Positions 26,226 through 37,299 of a DNA stretch of 64,000 bases are shown here, piece after piece. The position numbers and the translations under genes were made by a program. Origin of the DNA: Armatimonadota bacterium (GTDB taxonomy: Bacteria; Armatimonadota; HRBIN16). Under the pieces are notes generated by a model, which made no database searches, was not told the DNA's origin, and saw only the letters and a list, made by a program, of their open reading frames with translations. The stretch covers positions 344,839 through 408,838 of the forward strand of contig BPGT01000001.1 of NCBI GenBank assembly GCA_026003175.1. Direction: 5' to 3'. Numbering within the stretch: the stretch's first letter is position 1; each line of letters opens with the position of its first letter.

Positions 26226-27527
26226 GTGTCACGCAGGCGGCGTGCGAGAACAAAAGTGACGGGCGAAGAACCGCAAACTCTGTCGCCTGCCCTGCTCTGG
26301 GCGATTGTGGCGGTGTTTGTGGTCTTCAGCCTGCTCTTCAATTTCCGCACGCCGATTGGGCACAACGGCTATTTCCACACGCCAGATGAGGGAGCGCACA
26401 TCGCTTACGTGCGTTATGTGGCAGAAGAGGGCAGGCTTCCGCGTTTCGAAGGATACGCGGGTGCAGGCTATGAGGCGCACCAACCGCCCCTGTACTACAC
26501 GCTGGCAGCGCAGGTGTGGAGGGTGAGCAAAATGCTGCCCGTTCCGCCTGCCCGCGCGGTGCGGATGCTCTCCATGCTGTTCGGTATCCTGCTGGTGTTG
26601 ACGGTGCATCGCATCGCGCGTGTCCTTATACCCGATTCGCCTGCCGTCGCGCTGGCATCTGCAGGGGTCACTGCCCTGCTGCCGATGCATGTCGCTATCT
26701 GCTCGGCGGTGAACAACGACTCGTTGACCAACCTGTTGTTCGCACTGGTGCTGGCGGAGTTCGCCCTGCTGTACACCCAGGCGAAGCCTTCACGCTGGAT
26801 TGCTCTGCGCATGGGGTTGTGGGCAGGACTGGCGGGACTGACAAAGGTGACCGCCTTGTTGCTGATACCGGCAATGGTGGTGGGGTGGCTGCTGGTTGCT
26901 CGCACGCGCCAAACGCGGGTATGGCTGGGACTGCTGGTGAGCGTGGGGCTTGCGCTGGGGATGATGTTCCCCTGGTTCGTGCGTAACATGCGGCTGTACG
27001 ATGACCCCTTGCTGTTGAAGGCGTTTGAACGCACCTTCGCTGGCACTGCCCGCGCTGAGCAGTTTTTGAAGGGGGGAGCTAGCATGACAGAGTATCTGCA
27101 GCTGGTAGCCAGCTGGACATACCGCTCTTTCTGGTTTGCTTACGGCACGCCACAGACCGCCGCCAAAGGGCTTCCCAACTTTCTGCCCGACAGAGTGTAC
27201 CTGGTACTGGGTGTGCTGCACCTGCTGAGCCTGCTGGGCTTTGCACTGGCGCTGTGGCGTGAACGAGAGACCTTCGCGGAAGGGGTATACCGTTGGTGGG
27301 CGGTAGCGGGGGTAGTGGTGCTGTTGGTGGTAGGGGCGTTCGTGCGCTTTATACTAACCTACTTCCAAACGCAGGGACGCTACCTGTATCCTGGGCTGGT
27401 GCCCATTGTGCTGGCATTTGTGGTCGGCTGGCGCAGCCTGTTTCCCATCCACCTGCGCACGGCGGCGGATGGCATCCTGCTGCTAGCGCTGTTTGCGATA
27501 AGCATCCTAGCAATATCGGTCATCTAG
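26226..27527 (+). CDS. GT-C-type polytopic membrane glycosyltransferase (DUF2142-like)
   Basis: 433 residues from GTG 26226, two bases after the serA stop. About ten hydrophobic helices. The first outer loop has 'TPDEGAHIAYVRYVAE' and 'AHQPPLYYTL', the acidic/His pattern of GT-C enzymes that use polyprenyl-phosphate sugars. A later 'PWFVRNMRLYDDP' is also typical. It probably transfers a sugar to a periplasmic or surface acceptor; the substrate is unknown. Tight spacing suggests transcription with serA, which may be incidental. Confidence 0.65.
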   Translation: MSRRRRARTKVTGEEPQTLSPALLWAIVAVFVVFSLLFNFRTPIGHNGYFHTPDEGAHIAYVRYVAEEGRLPRFEGYAGAGYEAHQPPLYYTLAAQVWRVSKMLPVPPARAVRMLSMLFGILLVLTVHRIARVLIPDSPAVALASAGVTALLPMHVAICSAVNNDSLTNLLFALVLAEFALLYTQAKPSRWIALRMGLWAGLAGLTKVTALLLIPAMVVGWLLVARTRQTRVWLGLLVSVGLALGMMFPWFVRNMRLYDDPLLLKAFERTFAGTARAEQFLKGGASMTEYLQLVASWTYRSFWFAYGTPQTAAKGLPNFLPDRVYLVLGVLHLLSLLGFALALWRERETFAEGVYRWWAVAGVVVLLVVGAFVRFILTYFQTQGRYLYPGLVPIVLAFVVGWRSLFPIHLRTAADGILLLALFAISILAISVI

Positions 27528-27537
27528 GAGGGGAACC

Positions 27538-29529
27538 ATGTATGAACTGCGTTTCCGACAGGTCCATCTGGATTTTCACACCTCCGAGAAAATCCCGGGC
27601 ATCGGCTCGGAGTTTCACGCCGACGAGTTTGTGGAGACGCTGAAGCGGGCGCGTGTAAACTCGGTGACGCTATTCAGCCGATGCCATCACGGCTGGATTT
27701 ACCACGAAACGCGCTTCCCAAACAAACACCCGCACCTAACCTGCGACCTGCTTGCTCTGCAAATTGAGGCTTGCCACAAGCACGATATTCGCTGTCCCAT
27801 CTACATCACCGTCGGCTGGGACGAGTACATGGCGAGGGTGCATCCCGAATGGCTGGAGGTGGACGCGAGCGGAAAACGTTCGGGACCGCCTCCTCTACAG
27901 CCCGGCTGGCATAAGCACTGCTTTGCTTCGCCCTACATCGACTACGTGATAGAGCAAACCGATGAGGTACTTCAACGATTTGGTGATGAAGTAGACGGTA
28001 TATTTTTCGACATCATCTTCCAGAACGAGGTATTCAGTGTGTGGGCACTGCAGGAGTTCGAACGACAGGGGTGGGACCCTGTAGACCCCAGAGCACAGCA
28101 GGCGGTGCGCGACCTGCTGGTGAACCGCACCAAAGAACGTCTTGCCGCGGCGGTGCGCGCCCGGAATAAGCAGTGCACTATCTTCTTCAACGCGGGGCAC
28201 ATCAACCCATCTATCCGTCCCAGCCTGCACACCTATACGCACCTCGAACTGGAGTCTCTGCCGTCGGGTGGTTGGGGCTACGCGCACTTCCCGATTACCA
28301 TGCGTTATGCGCGCACGTTGGGGCTGGACTGCCTCGGCATGACGGGCAAGTTTGCGGTTTCGTGGGGACACTTCAACAGCTACAAGCCCAAAGCGGCACT
28401 GGAGTATGAGTGCTTCCAGATGCTGGCGCTGGGCGCAAAGTGCAGTATCGGCGACCAGCTGCATCCGTCGGGCAGGCTGGACCCGGCGACGTATGACCTA
28501 ATCGGTTCGGTGTACGCACAGGTGGAGGAGCGCGAAGAGTGGTGTGCGGGATCAGAACCGATAACCGAGATAGGTATCTTTAATGCAGAGGTCTTACAGC
28601 CTCAACATGTACGGATTCCTCCCGCGAACCTGGGGGCATACCGCATCTTACAGGAGGGCAGGCATCAGTTTGACTTTATCGACGGCGAGAGCGATTGGAG
28701 CCGCTACCGTGTGGTGATACTGCCCGATGAGGTGGTGCTCGAAGATGCACTGGCGCAGAAGGTGCAGGCATATCTGGATGCGGGCGGTGCGCTGCTGTGC
28801 ACGGGGCGGTCGGGATTGCGCGAGGACGGCACGGGGTTTGCGCTGAGTGAGTTCCCGGCGGTTTACGAAGGGGATCTGCCCTATTCGCCTGACTTCGTGC
28901 GTCCTCTGGGTGCGCTGGCGGAAGGTATTGCCGAGACGCAGTACGTGATGTACCTGCGCGGGCAGAGGGTATCACCCGCAGAGGGGGCGGAAGTGCTTGC
29001 CGAAATCTGGGAACCCTACTTCAACCGCACCTACCAGCATTTCTGCAGTCATGCGCACACACCGGTAGCGCGACGCTCGGAACTGGCTGCTGCGCTGCGA
29101 AAGGGACGTGTGGTATACCTCGCGCACCCGGTGTTCAGCACCTTCGCGCAGTACGGGATGCTCTTCTATAAGCAGCTGGTGCTGAACGCGCTGAAGCTCT
29201 TGCTGCCCAACCCACTGGTGATTGCCGATGCGCCGAGCACCCTGCAGGTGACGTGGAACCGTCAGTCTGCTCACCGGCGTTCGGTGGTGCATTTGCTACA
29301 CTATATTCCTGAGCGGCGCACGTTAGCGGCGGACTATCTGGAGGACGTGATACCGTTATACAACGTGTCGTTGCGGTTACGCACGGGCACGCCCCAACGA
29401 GTGTATCTGGCTCCTCAACGCGAGCAGATACCTTTCCAGATCGAAGGGGAATACCTCAGCCTGACGGTGCCTGAGGTACGCGGGCATCAGATGGTGGTGC
29501 TGGAGGAAGCATCATCTGGAGAACCGTAA
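27538..29529 (+). CDS. Alpha-L-fucosidase / beta-galactosidase-trimerisation-like glycosidase
   Basis: 663 residues from ATG 27538 (AGGAGGGGA upstream), no signal peptide. The N-terminal barrel has 'FVETLKRARVNSVTLFSRCH', 'YITVGWDEYMARVHPEWL' and 'DEVDGIFFDIIF' (Asp in nucleophile position of GH29-like enzymes). From about residue 350 a GATase-like trimerisation domain ('RYRVVILPDEVVLEDALAQ') is followed by a beta domain. It is an inferred cytoplasmic exo-glycosidase acting on imported sugars. The 3' end overlaps the convergent next gene by 18 bp. Confidence 0.65.
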   Translation: MYELRFRQVHLDFHTSEKIPGIGSEFHADEFVETLKRARVNSVTLFSRCHHGWIYHETRFPNKHPHLTCDLLALQIEACHKHDIRCPIYITVGWDEYMARVHPEWLEVDASGKRSGPPPLQPGWHKHCFASPYIDYVIEQTDEVLQRFGDEVDGIFFDIIFQNEVFSVWALQEFERQGWDPVDPRAQQAVRDLLVNRTKERLAAAVRARNKQCTIFFNAGHINPSIRPSLHTYTHLELESLPSGGWGYAHFPITMRYARTLGLDCLGMTGKFAVSWGHFNSYKPKAALEYECFQMLALGAKCSIGDQLHPSGRLDPATYDLIGSVYAQVEEREEWCAGSEPITEIGIFNAEVLQPQHVRIPPANLGAYRILQEGRHQFDFIDGESDWSRYRVVILPDEVVLEDALAQKVQAYLDAGGALLCTGRSGLREDGTGFALSEFPAVYEGDLPYSPDFVRPLGALAEGIAETQYVMYLRGQRVSPAEGAEVLAEIWEPYFNRTYQHFCSHAHTPVARRSELAAALRKGRVVYLAHPVFSTFAQYGMLFYKQLVLNALKLLLPNPLVIADAPSTLQVTWNRQSAHRRSVVHLLHYIPERRTLAADYLEDVIPLYNVSLRLRTGTPQRVYLAPQREQIPFQIEGEYLSLTVPEVRGHQMVVLEEASSGEP

Positions 29530-30570
29530 CCTCACAAAGCGAGGCACGTACAGCTCCGCGTCGTTCCATACCTCGCTTATCTCGAAGGAGTTGGTAGCGT
29601 AGGTGACGAGCAGCTCATCAGGTGCGGAGAGCTCGGGGTGCGCTTTCGCTGCGTAACAGAAGACGTGTTTTCCTTTGTGGATATCGGGGCAACGGTAGAC
29701 GGTTTGCGGTTCGCTCCACGCACTTGTCGGTGAGTCCGCCCAGCGCAGACGGATTTCGGGCGAGAGGTCGGCGGGGGAGTACACCAGCGCCCATCGGCGT
29801 AAGGCGGGGACATAGCTCACGCTGAACTCCGACCCGATGTCGTCGCCTGCTGTGGAACACTCGCGCCAGCGGTGACTCCAGCCATCCGCTGTCCAGAACT
29901 GCCACGTGGTAAAATGAGCCATTTTGCCGACGGGCACACGGGCAACTACCAGCCCTCGTTTCAGAGGAGTATGTGAACGGTCATTACGAGTGCCGTAAAC
30001 ATACACCCACTGACCGTCGCTCCAGACCGCGCTGCCGAACGAGAGCAGGGACCGGGCTTCGCGGTGGTAGAAAGGCAGTTGATGCAGATGATACCGCCAT
30101 TGCAGAGGCGGGGGGGAGTGGTCGTACACCTCTGCCAGCCACGCTCCTTGTGAGCGAAAGCCGAACACGCCTGGCTCGCCGGTGGGCATAATATGAGTAA
30201 GGAAAAGCCATAATCTTTGACCATCTGCCATACCGTGCCCAAACCAGAACCAACCCCGTGAGGCGCGTGGTCGGATGAAAGCGGTGGGATTGTCTCCCTC
30301 GTGGTTGCCGAAGAAGAACTGAAGGCGCGCGGTTTGCGCCTCTTTTCCCTGCTGGATGGCGACCGTGTTGCCCATCACCAGTCGGGCGTTCACGCGCTGA
30401 CTGTTGCGTACCTCGCCGAAGCAGGTATCGCCAAACAGCCAGAGTATCCGCTCCTTGCCCAGCGGCACGGAGTAGGCACAATCAGAGCCTATCCATCCCG
30501 TCCGCCGATGGAAGAGCCGTTCCCATCGCGGTTCGGGCAGGGCTTCTATCTGTAGTGAAGAGAGGTGCAT
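29512..30570 (-). CDS. DUF4185-like beta-propeller protein
   Basis: 352 residues from ATG 30570 (GAAGGAG upstream). The pattern is that of DUF4185 and five-bladed propeller glycan-binding proteins: 'IGSDCAYSVPLGKERILWLF' at the start, then 'GMADGQRLWLFLTHI', 'SVSYVPALRRWALVYSP' and 'DELLVTYATNS'. No signal peptide is evident. It could be a glycoside phosphorylase-like or sugar-binding protein; I cannot assign a reaction. It follows the stalk-domain protein by 17 bp and may be in the same operon. Confidence 0.5.
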   Translation of the reverse strand: MHLSSLQIEALPEPRWERLFHRRTGWIGSDCAYSVPLGKERILWLFGDTCFGEVRNSQRVNARLVMGNTVAIQQGKEAQTARLQFFFGNHEGDNPTAFIRPRASRGWFWFGHGMADGQRLWLFLTHIMPTGEPGVFGFRSQGAWLAEVYDHSPPPLQWRYHLHQLPFYHREARSLLSFGSAVWSDGQWVYVYGTRNDRSHTPLKRGLVVARVPVGKMAHFTTWQFWTADGWSHRWRECSTAGDDIGSEFSVSYVPALRRWALVYSPADLSPEIRLRWADSPTSAWSEPQTVYRCPDIHKGKHVFCYAAKAHPELSAPDELLVTYATNSFEISEVWNDAELYVPRFVRLRFSR

Positions 30571-30587
30571 TGCTCCTTCGCAGAGTG

Positions 30588-31601
30588 CTACTGCGCCTGC
30601 ACGCTCAACCCCAGCGCCTCCGCCACCTGCCTCAGCGGAACCACCAGCTGCCCCTCAAACGGAAACACCGCACGCTCCAGTTTCACCTTGTCCGAAGGGG
30701 TCTGCGCTTCCCAGCCGAACGCCTGCACCTGTACCCACCGCGAACCACGACGCAGCGTGACCGTCCATATCTCGGGGGTGCGGTTCGTCTGCACTTCTAC
30801 CCCGAACGGCTGGAGCAGGCTCACCGGAACCACCACCACGCCGTTGAGCGAGGCGATGAGCGGGCTGGAGAGGGGCTTCCCTTCCACCAGCAACTGGGGC
30901 ACGGGCATCGGCTTGACTATCCCTTTGGGATGCACGAGTAGACGATATAAAACGCATTGCGCCAACGATTCCGCCAGAAGTACATCCGGTGCATCAACCC
31001 GACACGCTCCCCGATCGTAAGTGAAAGCGACAAATCCCCTATTGGTGCTATCGCGAAAATACCACGCCCCCTCCCCGAGCGTGAAGCCAGAGGGTGTGCC
31101 TTGGCATATCACTACGTTCGACCGTTGCCGATAATGCTCAAAGGTATTTCCCAAGGAAGCAGCAGGACAGTTGTACACGTTGACCTCGGCACGGATACTG
31201 TCAGGGCGTAAGAAGTTCAGAGACTGTATGGCGCGAGAAAGGTAAGCTTGCACCTGGTCCGCACGAAACCACTCGCGCACTATCCGGCTTGCGTTCCACT
31301 TTGTCTCGGGCAACATGTCATTTTTATTGAGAAGAATGCAAGTATGCCCATACTCCACCCCTGGTATCACAATGGGGTCGTCTGCTTGAGGCACCACTAC
31401 AGTGTATCCAGGCAAATCGGTTGTGTCCGGGAGAAGCCTCATCACGTCTTCCGCATTGACAGATAGAGAAGAATATTTGCCATTGTCTCGCACCACAACA
31501 CCGTTCGAGCTCCCTTGCGCTCCTGAAATCTCTATCTGTGCTAGGAGCAAGGTGCAAAGGTTAGCCAGCAGAAGGCTTATCTTCAGGCAAGAGGTTTTCA
31601 T
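30588..31601 (-). CDS. Secreted protein with copper-amine-oxidase-stalk-like C-terminal domain
   Basis: 337 residues from ATG 31601 (GGGAGGTG upstream), with a signal peptide 'LKISLLLANLCTLLLAQ'. The middle contains 'VVICQGTPSGFTLGEGAWYF' and a tract resembling a degenerate peptidase-like domain without a clear zinc motif. The C-terminus ('PLIASLNGVVVVPVSLLQPF', then 'LVVPLRQVAEALGLSV') matches the paired beta-hairpin repeat known as copper amine oxidase N-terminal/stalk domain, common in cell-surface proteins. It lies 11 bp after the broken transglutaminase-like gene. Confidence 0.55.
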   Translation of the reverse strand: MKTSCLKISLLLANLCTLLLAQIEISGAQGSSNGVVVRDNGKYSSLSVNAEDVMRLLPDTTDLPGYTVVVPQADDPIVIPGVEYGHTCILLNKNDMLPETKWNASRIVREWFRADQVQAYLSRAIQSLNFLRPDSIRAEVNVYNCPAASLGNTFEHYRQRSNVVICQGTPSGFTLGEGAWYFRDSTNRGFVAFTYDRGACRVDAPDVLLAESLAQCVLYRLLVHPKGIVKPMPVPQLLVEGKPLSSPLIASLNGVVVVPVSLLQPFGVEVQTNRTPEIWTVTLRRGSRWVQVQAFGWEAQTPSDKVKLERAVFPFEGQLVVPLRQVAEALGLSVQAQ

Positions 31602-31612
31602 CTCACACCTCC

Positions 31613-32825
31613 CTATGGCGTAGGCGGCATATCACTCGCCGTCACAGATGGTATGAATCCTGCATCCGGCGTTGGAACCCAGTAGTAGGCAGGGTCAAAT
31701 TTGTAGAGTGTGTAGGAATAATCGGGCTCCGGATAGACAAACAGGTAGTAGCGCACTAACCGGTCACGGTATTCTTGGTCACGGAGCATGTTGTCCGGCA
31801 ACACGTACCCTGAGCCCCAAAATCTAAACGCTGCATCCCAAACTCGCTGGGTCGTTGGGTTCAGGCAGAACTGATGGAAAGTCCACTCAAAATAGCCTTC
31901 CCCGCCAAACGAATACGGAGCGACACGCAACAAGTTCGTACCAAACTGAACGAACAATCCATACACCCCGCCGGACAGCTCTTTGCGTCGATTGTCGACT
32001 ACAATAGAGTGCGTTCGCTGAACTGCTCGCTCCGCGACACCCAAGGAGGTCATGAGACATAACAGAAAATCCGCAAAGTCACTACATTGTCCCTTAATAC
32101 CATTTTCTATGAATTCGCGTAAGTAGAAGGTCTCTCCGAGATCAGAAGAGCCTTCAGTAAAAGTGAACCCCCTTGTGAAAGCCCCGTAAAGGTTCAGCCT
32201 TTCCGTGAGTTGTGTGCTAGCTGCTAAGGCATTCTGAGTGCTTGCCGCCCATCTGCAGCTATACCGCAGCACGCTCACCCATGCCGGGTTCATCGGAGCC
32301 TTCGGTGCATCCAACACCACAAACACCTCCGAAGGATGAGACCGAGTGCTATACTGCATAACACCTAATAACACCTACAGGCTGCCACGGGATACCAGTG
32401 CGAACCAGTAACTGCCCCTCGCTCCATAAGCGAGCATACTCTACGTAGTTGGGCAAAGCGGGCAACAGATACACTGCGTCAGGCGACAACCATTGTCCGC
32501 CGCCCTGCCACAGATGCTGCCATATCACCTCGCCCGTCACCGCGCTTTCCAATACGACCTTTGCAGGACGCCAGCCCATCAGCGCGCCAGGGGTGCTGTT
32601 CCAGCGGACACCCAATCCCAAGGTGCTACCCTTTTTGGCGCAGAGAGGCAACCCCAGTACGGGTGGACTGGGCACGAGGTCATTACTACCCTCCACATTG
32701 CCCCAGCGCAGGGGATAAACAGCACTGCCAGAGACGGGAAACTCCCACTGCTGCGCCCAGCACAAGTTGGACGCCAGCACCAGCAGCAGGGTTACACCCC
32801 AAAGGCGTCTGAGCATGGGTGCCAT
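31613..32825 (-). pseudogene. Secreted transglutaminase-like gene split by a 10-bp tandem duplication
   Basis: The 5' part (from ATG 32825; ATG 32816 possible) encodes a signal peptide ('LWGVTLLLVLASNLCWAQ') and about 135 further residues, and stops at 32349. The 3' part (to 31613) continues in another frame and contains 'IKGQCSDFADFLLCLMTSLG', the Cys motif of transglutaminase-like cysteine peptidases, and 'RTHSIVV' with a possible catalytic His. At 32358-32377 the sequence ATAACACCTA occurs twice in tandem. Deleting one copy joins the frames perfectly (W-Q-P-V-G-V-M-Q-Y). The intact product would be about 400 residues. Confidence 0.7.
32358..32377. repeat. Perfect 10-bp tandem duplication that breaks a gene
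   Basis: ATAACACCTA at 32358-32367 and 32368-32377. Its length is not a multiple of three, so it shifts the frame of the minus-strand gene. Confidence 0.85.
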
Positions 32826-33045
32826 CTTCCTTCCGATATACTTGCCTGGTGTGTCCAACTGCAATATACCACATCGAAAAAAAGTCAAGGTTTTCTTCAG
32901 AGTACTTTGTCTCAGTCAGAGTGCCTCCGTGCCCCTATGAGCTGGTAGACAGGCAGCGGTGAAGAATCGTGCAACCGAGTTCCCCTCTTTCACGTCAATA
33001 ACTATCGGTTTGGATAACATGAGGCGGAAAGGAACAACAGAGGTA

Positions 33046-34365
33046 ATGCTTAGACGAGGAGTGTGGTGGTGCGTGCTGTTGCTGGCGGCAACCGTATGGG
33101 CACAGGAGGGCGTCCAGGTTCCCCAGCCTCTTACTCTGAAAGACGCGATACGGATAGCTTTACAGAAGCACCCTTCGGTGGCGATTGCGAAGAACCAGCT
33201 GGAGCAGGCAAAGGCACGGCGGGTTCAGGCGGAAGCGCGCTATTTTCCGACGCTGAGCCCTTCGGTGAGCTATGTCAACCAGCAGACACGCACCGCGCTA
33301 CCGGGGTTTGGCACTCGGGTCGGCAAGATTGATGAGACACGCTCGGACATCGCCCTGCGCCAGACGGTGTTCGATTCGGGGCAGCGCGAGATCTCGGCGG
33401 CGCAGGCACGTCGCTCGGTAGAGTCGGCGGAGCAGGCGTATCGGGATGCGTTGCAGCAAAAGGTGCTCAGCGTCACCACCGCCTACTACGAGCTGCTGCG
33501 GCGCGTGGCGCTGCAGAAGGTCGCCGAGGCGAATGTACAGCGCGCCCAGCAGACAGTGGATGTGACAAAGGCGCAGGTGGAGGTAGGCGTTGCGGCGCAA
33601 AAGGATGTGTTGCAGGCTGAGGCGGAGCTGGCGAATGCGCAGGTTTCGCTGATTCAGGCGCGTAATCAGGTGCGCCTGGCGGAAGCAAGCCTGCGCAACG
33701 AGCTGGGCATCGGTCAGGAGGTGCCCTTGCAGGTGGCAGAGGTAGGTGAACAGGAAGCGGAGCACCTGCCTCCGCTCGGCTCGCTGGAGGACTATCTGAA
33801 AGAGGCTTTCGCACAGCGACCAGACTACCAGCGTCAGCGTATCAGCAGCGAAATCCAGCGGTTAAGCCTGCGCCTGGCGGAGATACAGGCGGGCATCCAG
33901 ATACAAAGCGACTTCACTTACGGTCGGCGCATCGAACCCGACCCCGGCGATACGCGCAGTTTCTCCATCACGGCGACCTATCCGCTGTTTGATGGAGGGG
34001 CGGCGCGTGCGGCAGTACGCGATTCTCGCGCGGGGTATGATAGCGCGCTCCAGCAGCTGGAGCAGCTCAAGTTGACGGTGCGTCTGGATGTGGAGCAGGC
34101 ATATCTGACGCGAGCGGAAGCGCAGGAACGGCTCAACGCGTCGAAGAAGGCTCTGGAAGCCGCACGGGTCAACTATCAGGCAGCGTTGGAGAGCCGTAAA
34201 GAGGGCGTTAGCAGCCTGATAGAAGTGATTAACGCGCAGGTGGCTCTGGTCAACGCGGAGACCAATTACGTTCAGGCGATATACGACCTGTTGGCAGCGG
34301 ACGCACGGTTGCAACGCGCTATCGGTAAAGACTATGCATTCTCCGAGGGAGGGGGACAGGGATGA
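33046..34365 (+). CDS. TolC-family outer membrane efflux protein
   Basis: About 439 residues from ATG 33046 (ATG 33019 is an alternative; the frame is open further up). The signal peptide is 'GVWWCVLLLAATVWAQ'. The two repeats of the family are visible, each beginning with helix-rich segments ('LTLKDAIRIALQKHPSVAIA', 'DYLKEAFAQRPDYQRQRI'), with long Gln/Ala coiled coils and beta segments 'LSPSVSYVNQQT' and 'SFSITATYPLFDGGAARAAV'. It forms the outer-membrane duct for the adaptor and permease encoded downstream. Presence implies a diderm envelope. It overlaps the next gene by 4 bp. Confidence 0.88.
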   Translation: MLRRGVWWCVLLLAATVWAQEGVQVPQPLTLKDAIRIALQKHPSVAIAKNQLEQAKARRVQAEARYFPTLSPSVSYVNQQTRTALPGFGTRVGKIDETRSDIALRQTVFDSGQREISAAQARRSVESAEQAYRDALQQKVLSVTTAYYELLRRVALQKVAEANVQRAQQTVDVTKAQVEVGVAAQKDVLQAEAELANAQVSLIQARNQVRLAEASLRNELGIGQEVPLQVAEVGEQEAEHLPPLGSLEDYLKEAFAQRPDYQRQRISSEIQRLSLRLAEIQAGIQIQSDFTYGRRIEPDPGDTRSFSITATYPLFDGGAARAAVRDSRAGYDSALQQLEQLKLTVRLDVEQAYLTRAEAQERLNASKKALEAARVNYQAALESRKEGVSSLIEVINAQVALVNAETNYVQAIYDLLAADARLQRAIGKDYAFSEGGGQG

Positions 34366-36038
34366 AGCGAGCGATTATCATCGCCGTGATATTGATTATC
34401 ATCATAACGGGTGGCTCCATCGCATGGAGCCGGCTACGCAATAACAACCAGCCCAAGCCCGAGTACCGTACAGCGAAGGTGGAACGCGGCACGGTTACCA
34501 AGTCGGTCACCGCCGAGGGAACCCTGCAACCGTTGACGGTAGTGGACGTGAAATCCAAAGCGGGCGGTATGGTGACCAAGCTGGCGGTGGACGTGGGTAC
34601 GGAAGTGAAGGCAGGACAGCTGATTGCTCGCATCGACCCCACCGACACCATGACGATGTACGAGCAGGCGCGTGCGGACCTGGAGGCAGCGGAGGCACGC
34701 GAGCAACAATCTCGACTGAATCTCCAACTGCAGGCAGTGCAGAGCGAGGTCGCCGTCTTACAGGCGCAAGCCAACCTCGAATCGGCGAAGGCGCGTCTGG
34801 AGCAGGCACGTCGCCAGCTAGCGATGCAGCCGAAACTCAGCCAGTCTTCCATCCAACAGGCGGAAGCGAGCTACGAAACCGCTCTGGAGAACCTGCGCCA
34901 GCTGCAAGAGGTGACCATCCCGCAGACCCGTACCGAGGTGCAGGCGCAGTACGAGCAGGCAAAGGCGAACTACGAGAACGCCGAGAAGAACCTGGCTCGG
35001 CAGGAGGAGCTGCTGCGCAAGGGTTTCGTTTCACAGCAGGCGGTGGATACCGCACGTACGCAGCGTGATGTGGCGAAGGCGCAGTTCGACATGGCGCAGA
35101 AGCGGCTCTCTACGCTGGAGCGCGACCTTCAGGCGACGTTACGCAACGCGGAGAAGCGGCTGGAGGAGGCGAAGGCTGCGCTGGAGTCAGCCAGAACCAA
35201 CGCCGAGCAGGTAGCGCTGCGCGAGGCGGACGTGAGACAAGCGGAGGCGACGGTCAAGCAGGCAGAAGCGGCACTGAAGCAGGCGGAAGCGAATGCCCTG
35301 CAGAACCGTATCCGAGAGGCAGATATCCGCTCCGCGCAGGCACAAAAGGTGCGCAGCAAAGCCAGCCTGCAGAATGCCCAGGAGCAGCTGCGCAGCACTA
35401 CCATCGTTGCCCCGCGCGATGGAGTGGTCATCCAGAAGTACGTGGAAGAGGGAACCATCATCCCGCCCGGAACCAATGTCTTCTCGCAGGGAACGAGCAT
35501 CGTGCAAATCGCCGACATCAGCCGTATGTTCGTGGATGTGCAGGTGGACGAGACCGACGTCGCCTTCATCCAAACGGGGCAGAAGGTGGACGTGACCCTG
35601 GACGCTTACCCCAGCGAAATCTTCGAGGGAACCGTCACGCGCATTGACCCCCGGGCGGTGGTGGAGCAGAACGTAACGGTAGTCCACGTGCGCGTGGAAA
35701 TCGAAAACCCCGACGCCCGTCTGAAGCCCGGCATGAACGCTACCTGCGAATTCGTGGTGGATCGCAAGGAGAACGTGCTGATGGTGCCTGCCGAGGCGGT
35801 GAAGGAAAACGACGGCAAGTACTACGTGCAGGTGATGGAAGGCGGCGAGCCCAGGCAGCGCGACGTGGAGATCGGACTGGAGGGTAACGACACCGTCGAA
35901 ATCGTCAGCGGGCTGAAGGAGGGCGAAGAGGTGGTGACGCAGGTTATCCAGCCCCAGACCCAGCAGCAAAGTAGTGGTGGTCCACCACGAGGAATGGGCA
36001 TGCCTATGTTTGGCGGTCCGCCCATGCGCATGAGATAG
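34362..36038 (+). CDS. MacA/HlyD-type periplasmic adaptor with long coiled coil
   Basis: 558 residues, one N-terminal transmembrane helix ('AIIIAVILIIIITGGSIAW'). Barrel-sandwich halves are 'VERGTVTKSVTAEGTL' and 'TTIVAPRDGVVIQKYVEEGT', separated by an unusually long, Gln/Ala/Glu-rich helical hairpin (about residues 100-340) with repeated 'QAEA' steps. Beta-barrel and membrane-proximal domains follow, then a Gly/Met/Pro-rich tail. It links the inner-membrane MacB-like permease to TolC. The hairpin is longer than the usual MacA (about 370-400 residues total). Confidence 0.88.
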   Translation: MKRAIIIAVILIIIITGGSIAWSRLRNNNQPKPEYRTAKVERGTVTKSVTAEGTLQPLTVVDVKSKAGGMVTKLAVDVGTEVKAGQLIARIDPTDTMTMYEQARADLEAAEAREQQSRLNLQLQAVQSEVAVLQAQANLESAKARLEQARRQLAMQPKLSQSSIQQAEASYETALENLRQLQEVTIPQTRTEVQAQYEQAKANYENAEKNLARQEELLRKGFVSQQAVDTARTQRDVAKAQFDMAQKRLSTLERDLQATLRNAEKRLEEAKAALESARTNAEQVALREADVRQAEATVKQAEAALKQAEANALQNRIREADIRSAQAQKVRSKASLQNAQEQLRSTTIVAPRDGVVIQKYVEEGTIIPPGTNVFSQGTSIVQIADISRMFVDVQVDETDVAFIQTGQKVDVTLDAYPSEIFEGTVTRIDPRAVVEQNVTVVHVRVEIENPDARLKPGMNATCEFVVDRKENVLMVPAEAVKENDGKYYVQVMEGGEPRQRDVEIGLEGNDTVEIVSGLKEGEEVVTQVIQPQTQQQSSGGPPRGMGMPMFGGPPMRMR

Positions 36039-36055
36039 CGCGAGGAGGTGAGCGC

Positions 36056-37270
<1,215 letters not shown>

Positions 37271-37299
37271 GACCCATTTTCTGTAAGGGAGGGATTCGG

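Noticed and set aside
32877..32920. Minus-strand promoter TTGACT ... TATATT upstream of the split gene
   Set aside because: The spacer is only about 14 bp, too short for a normal sigma-70 promoter, so it was not listed.
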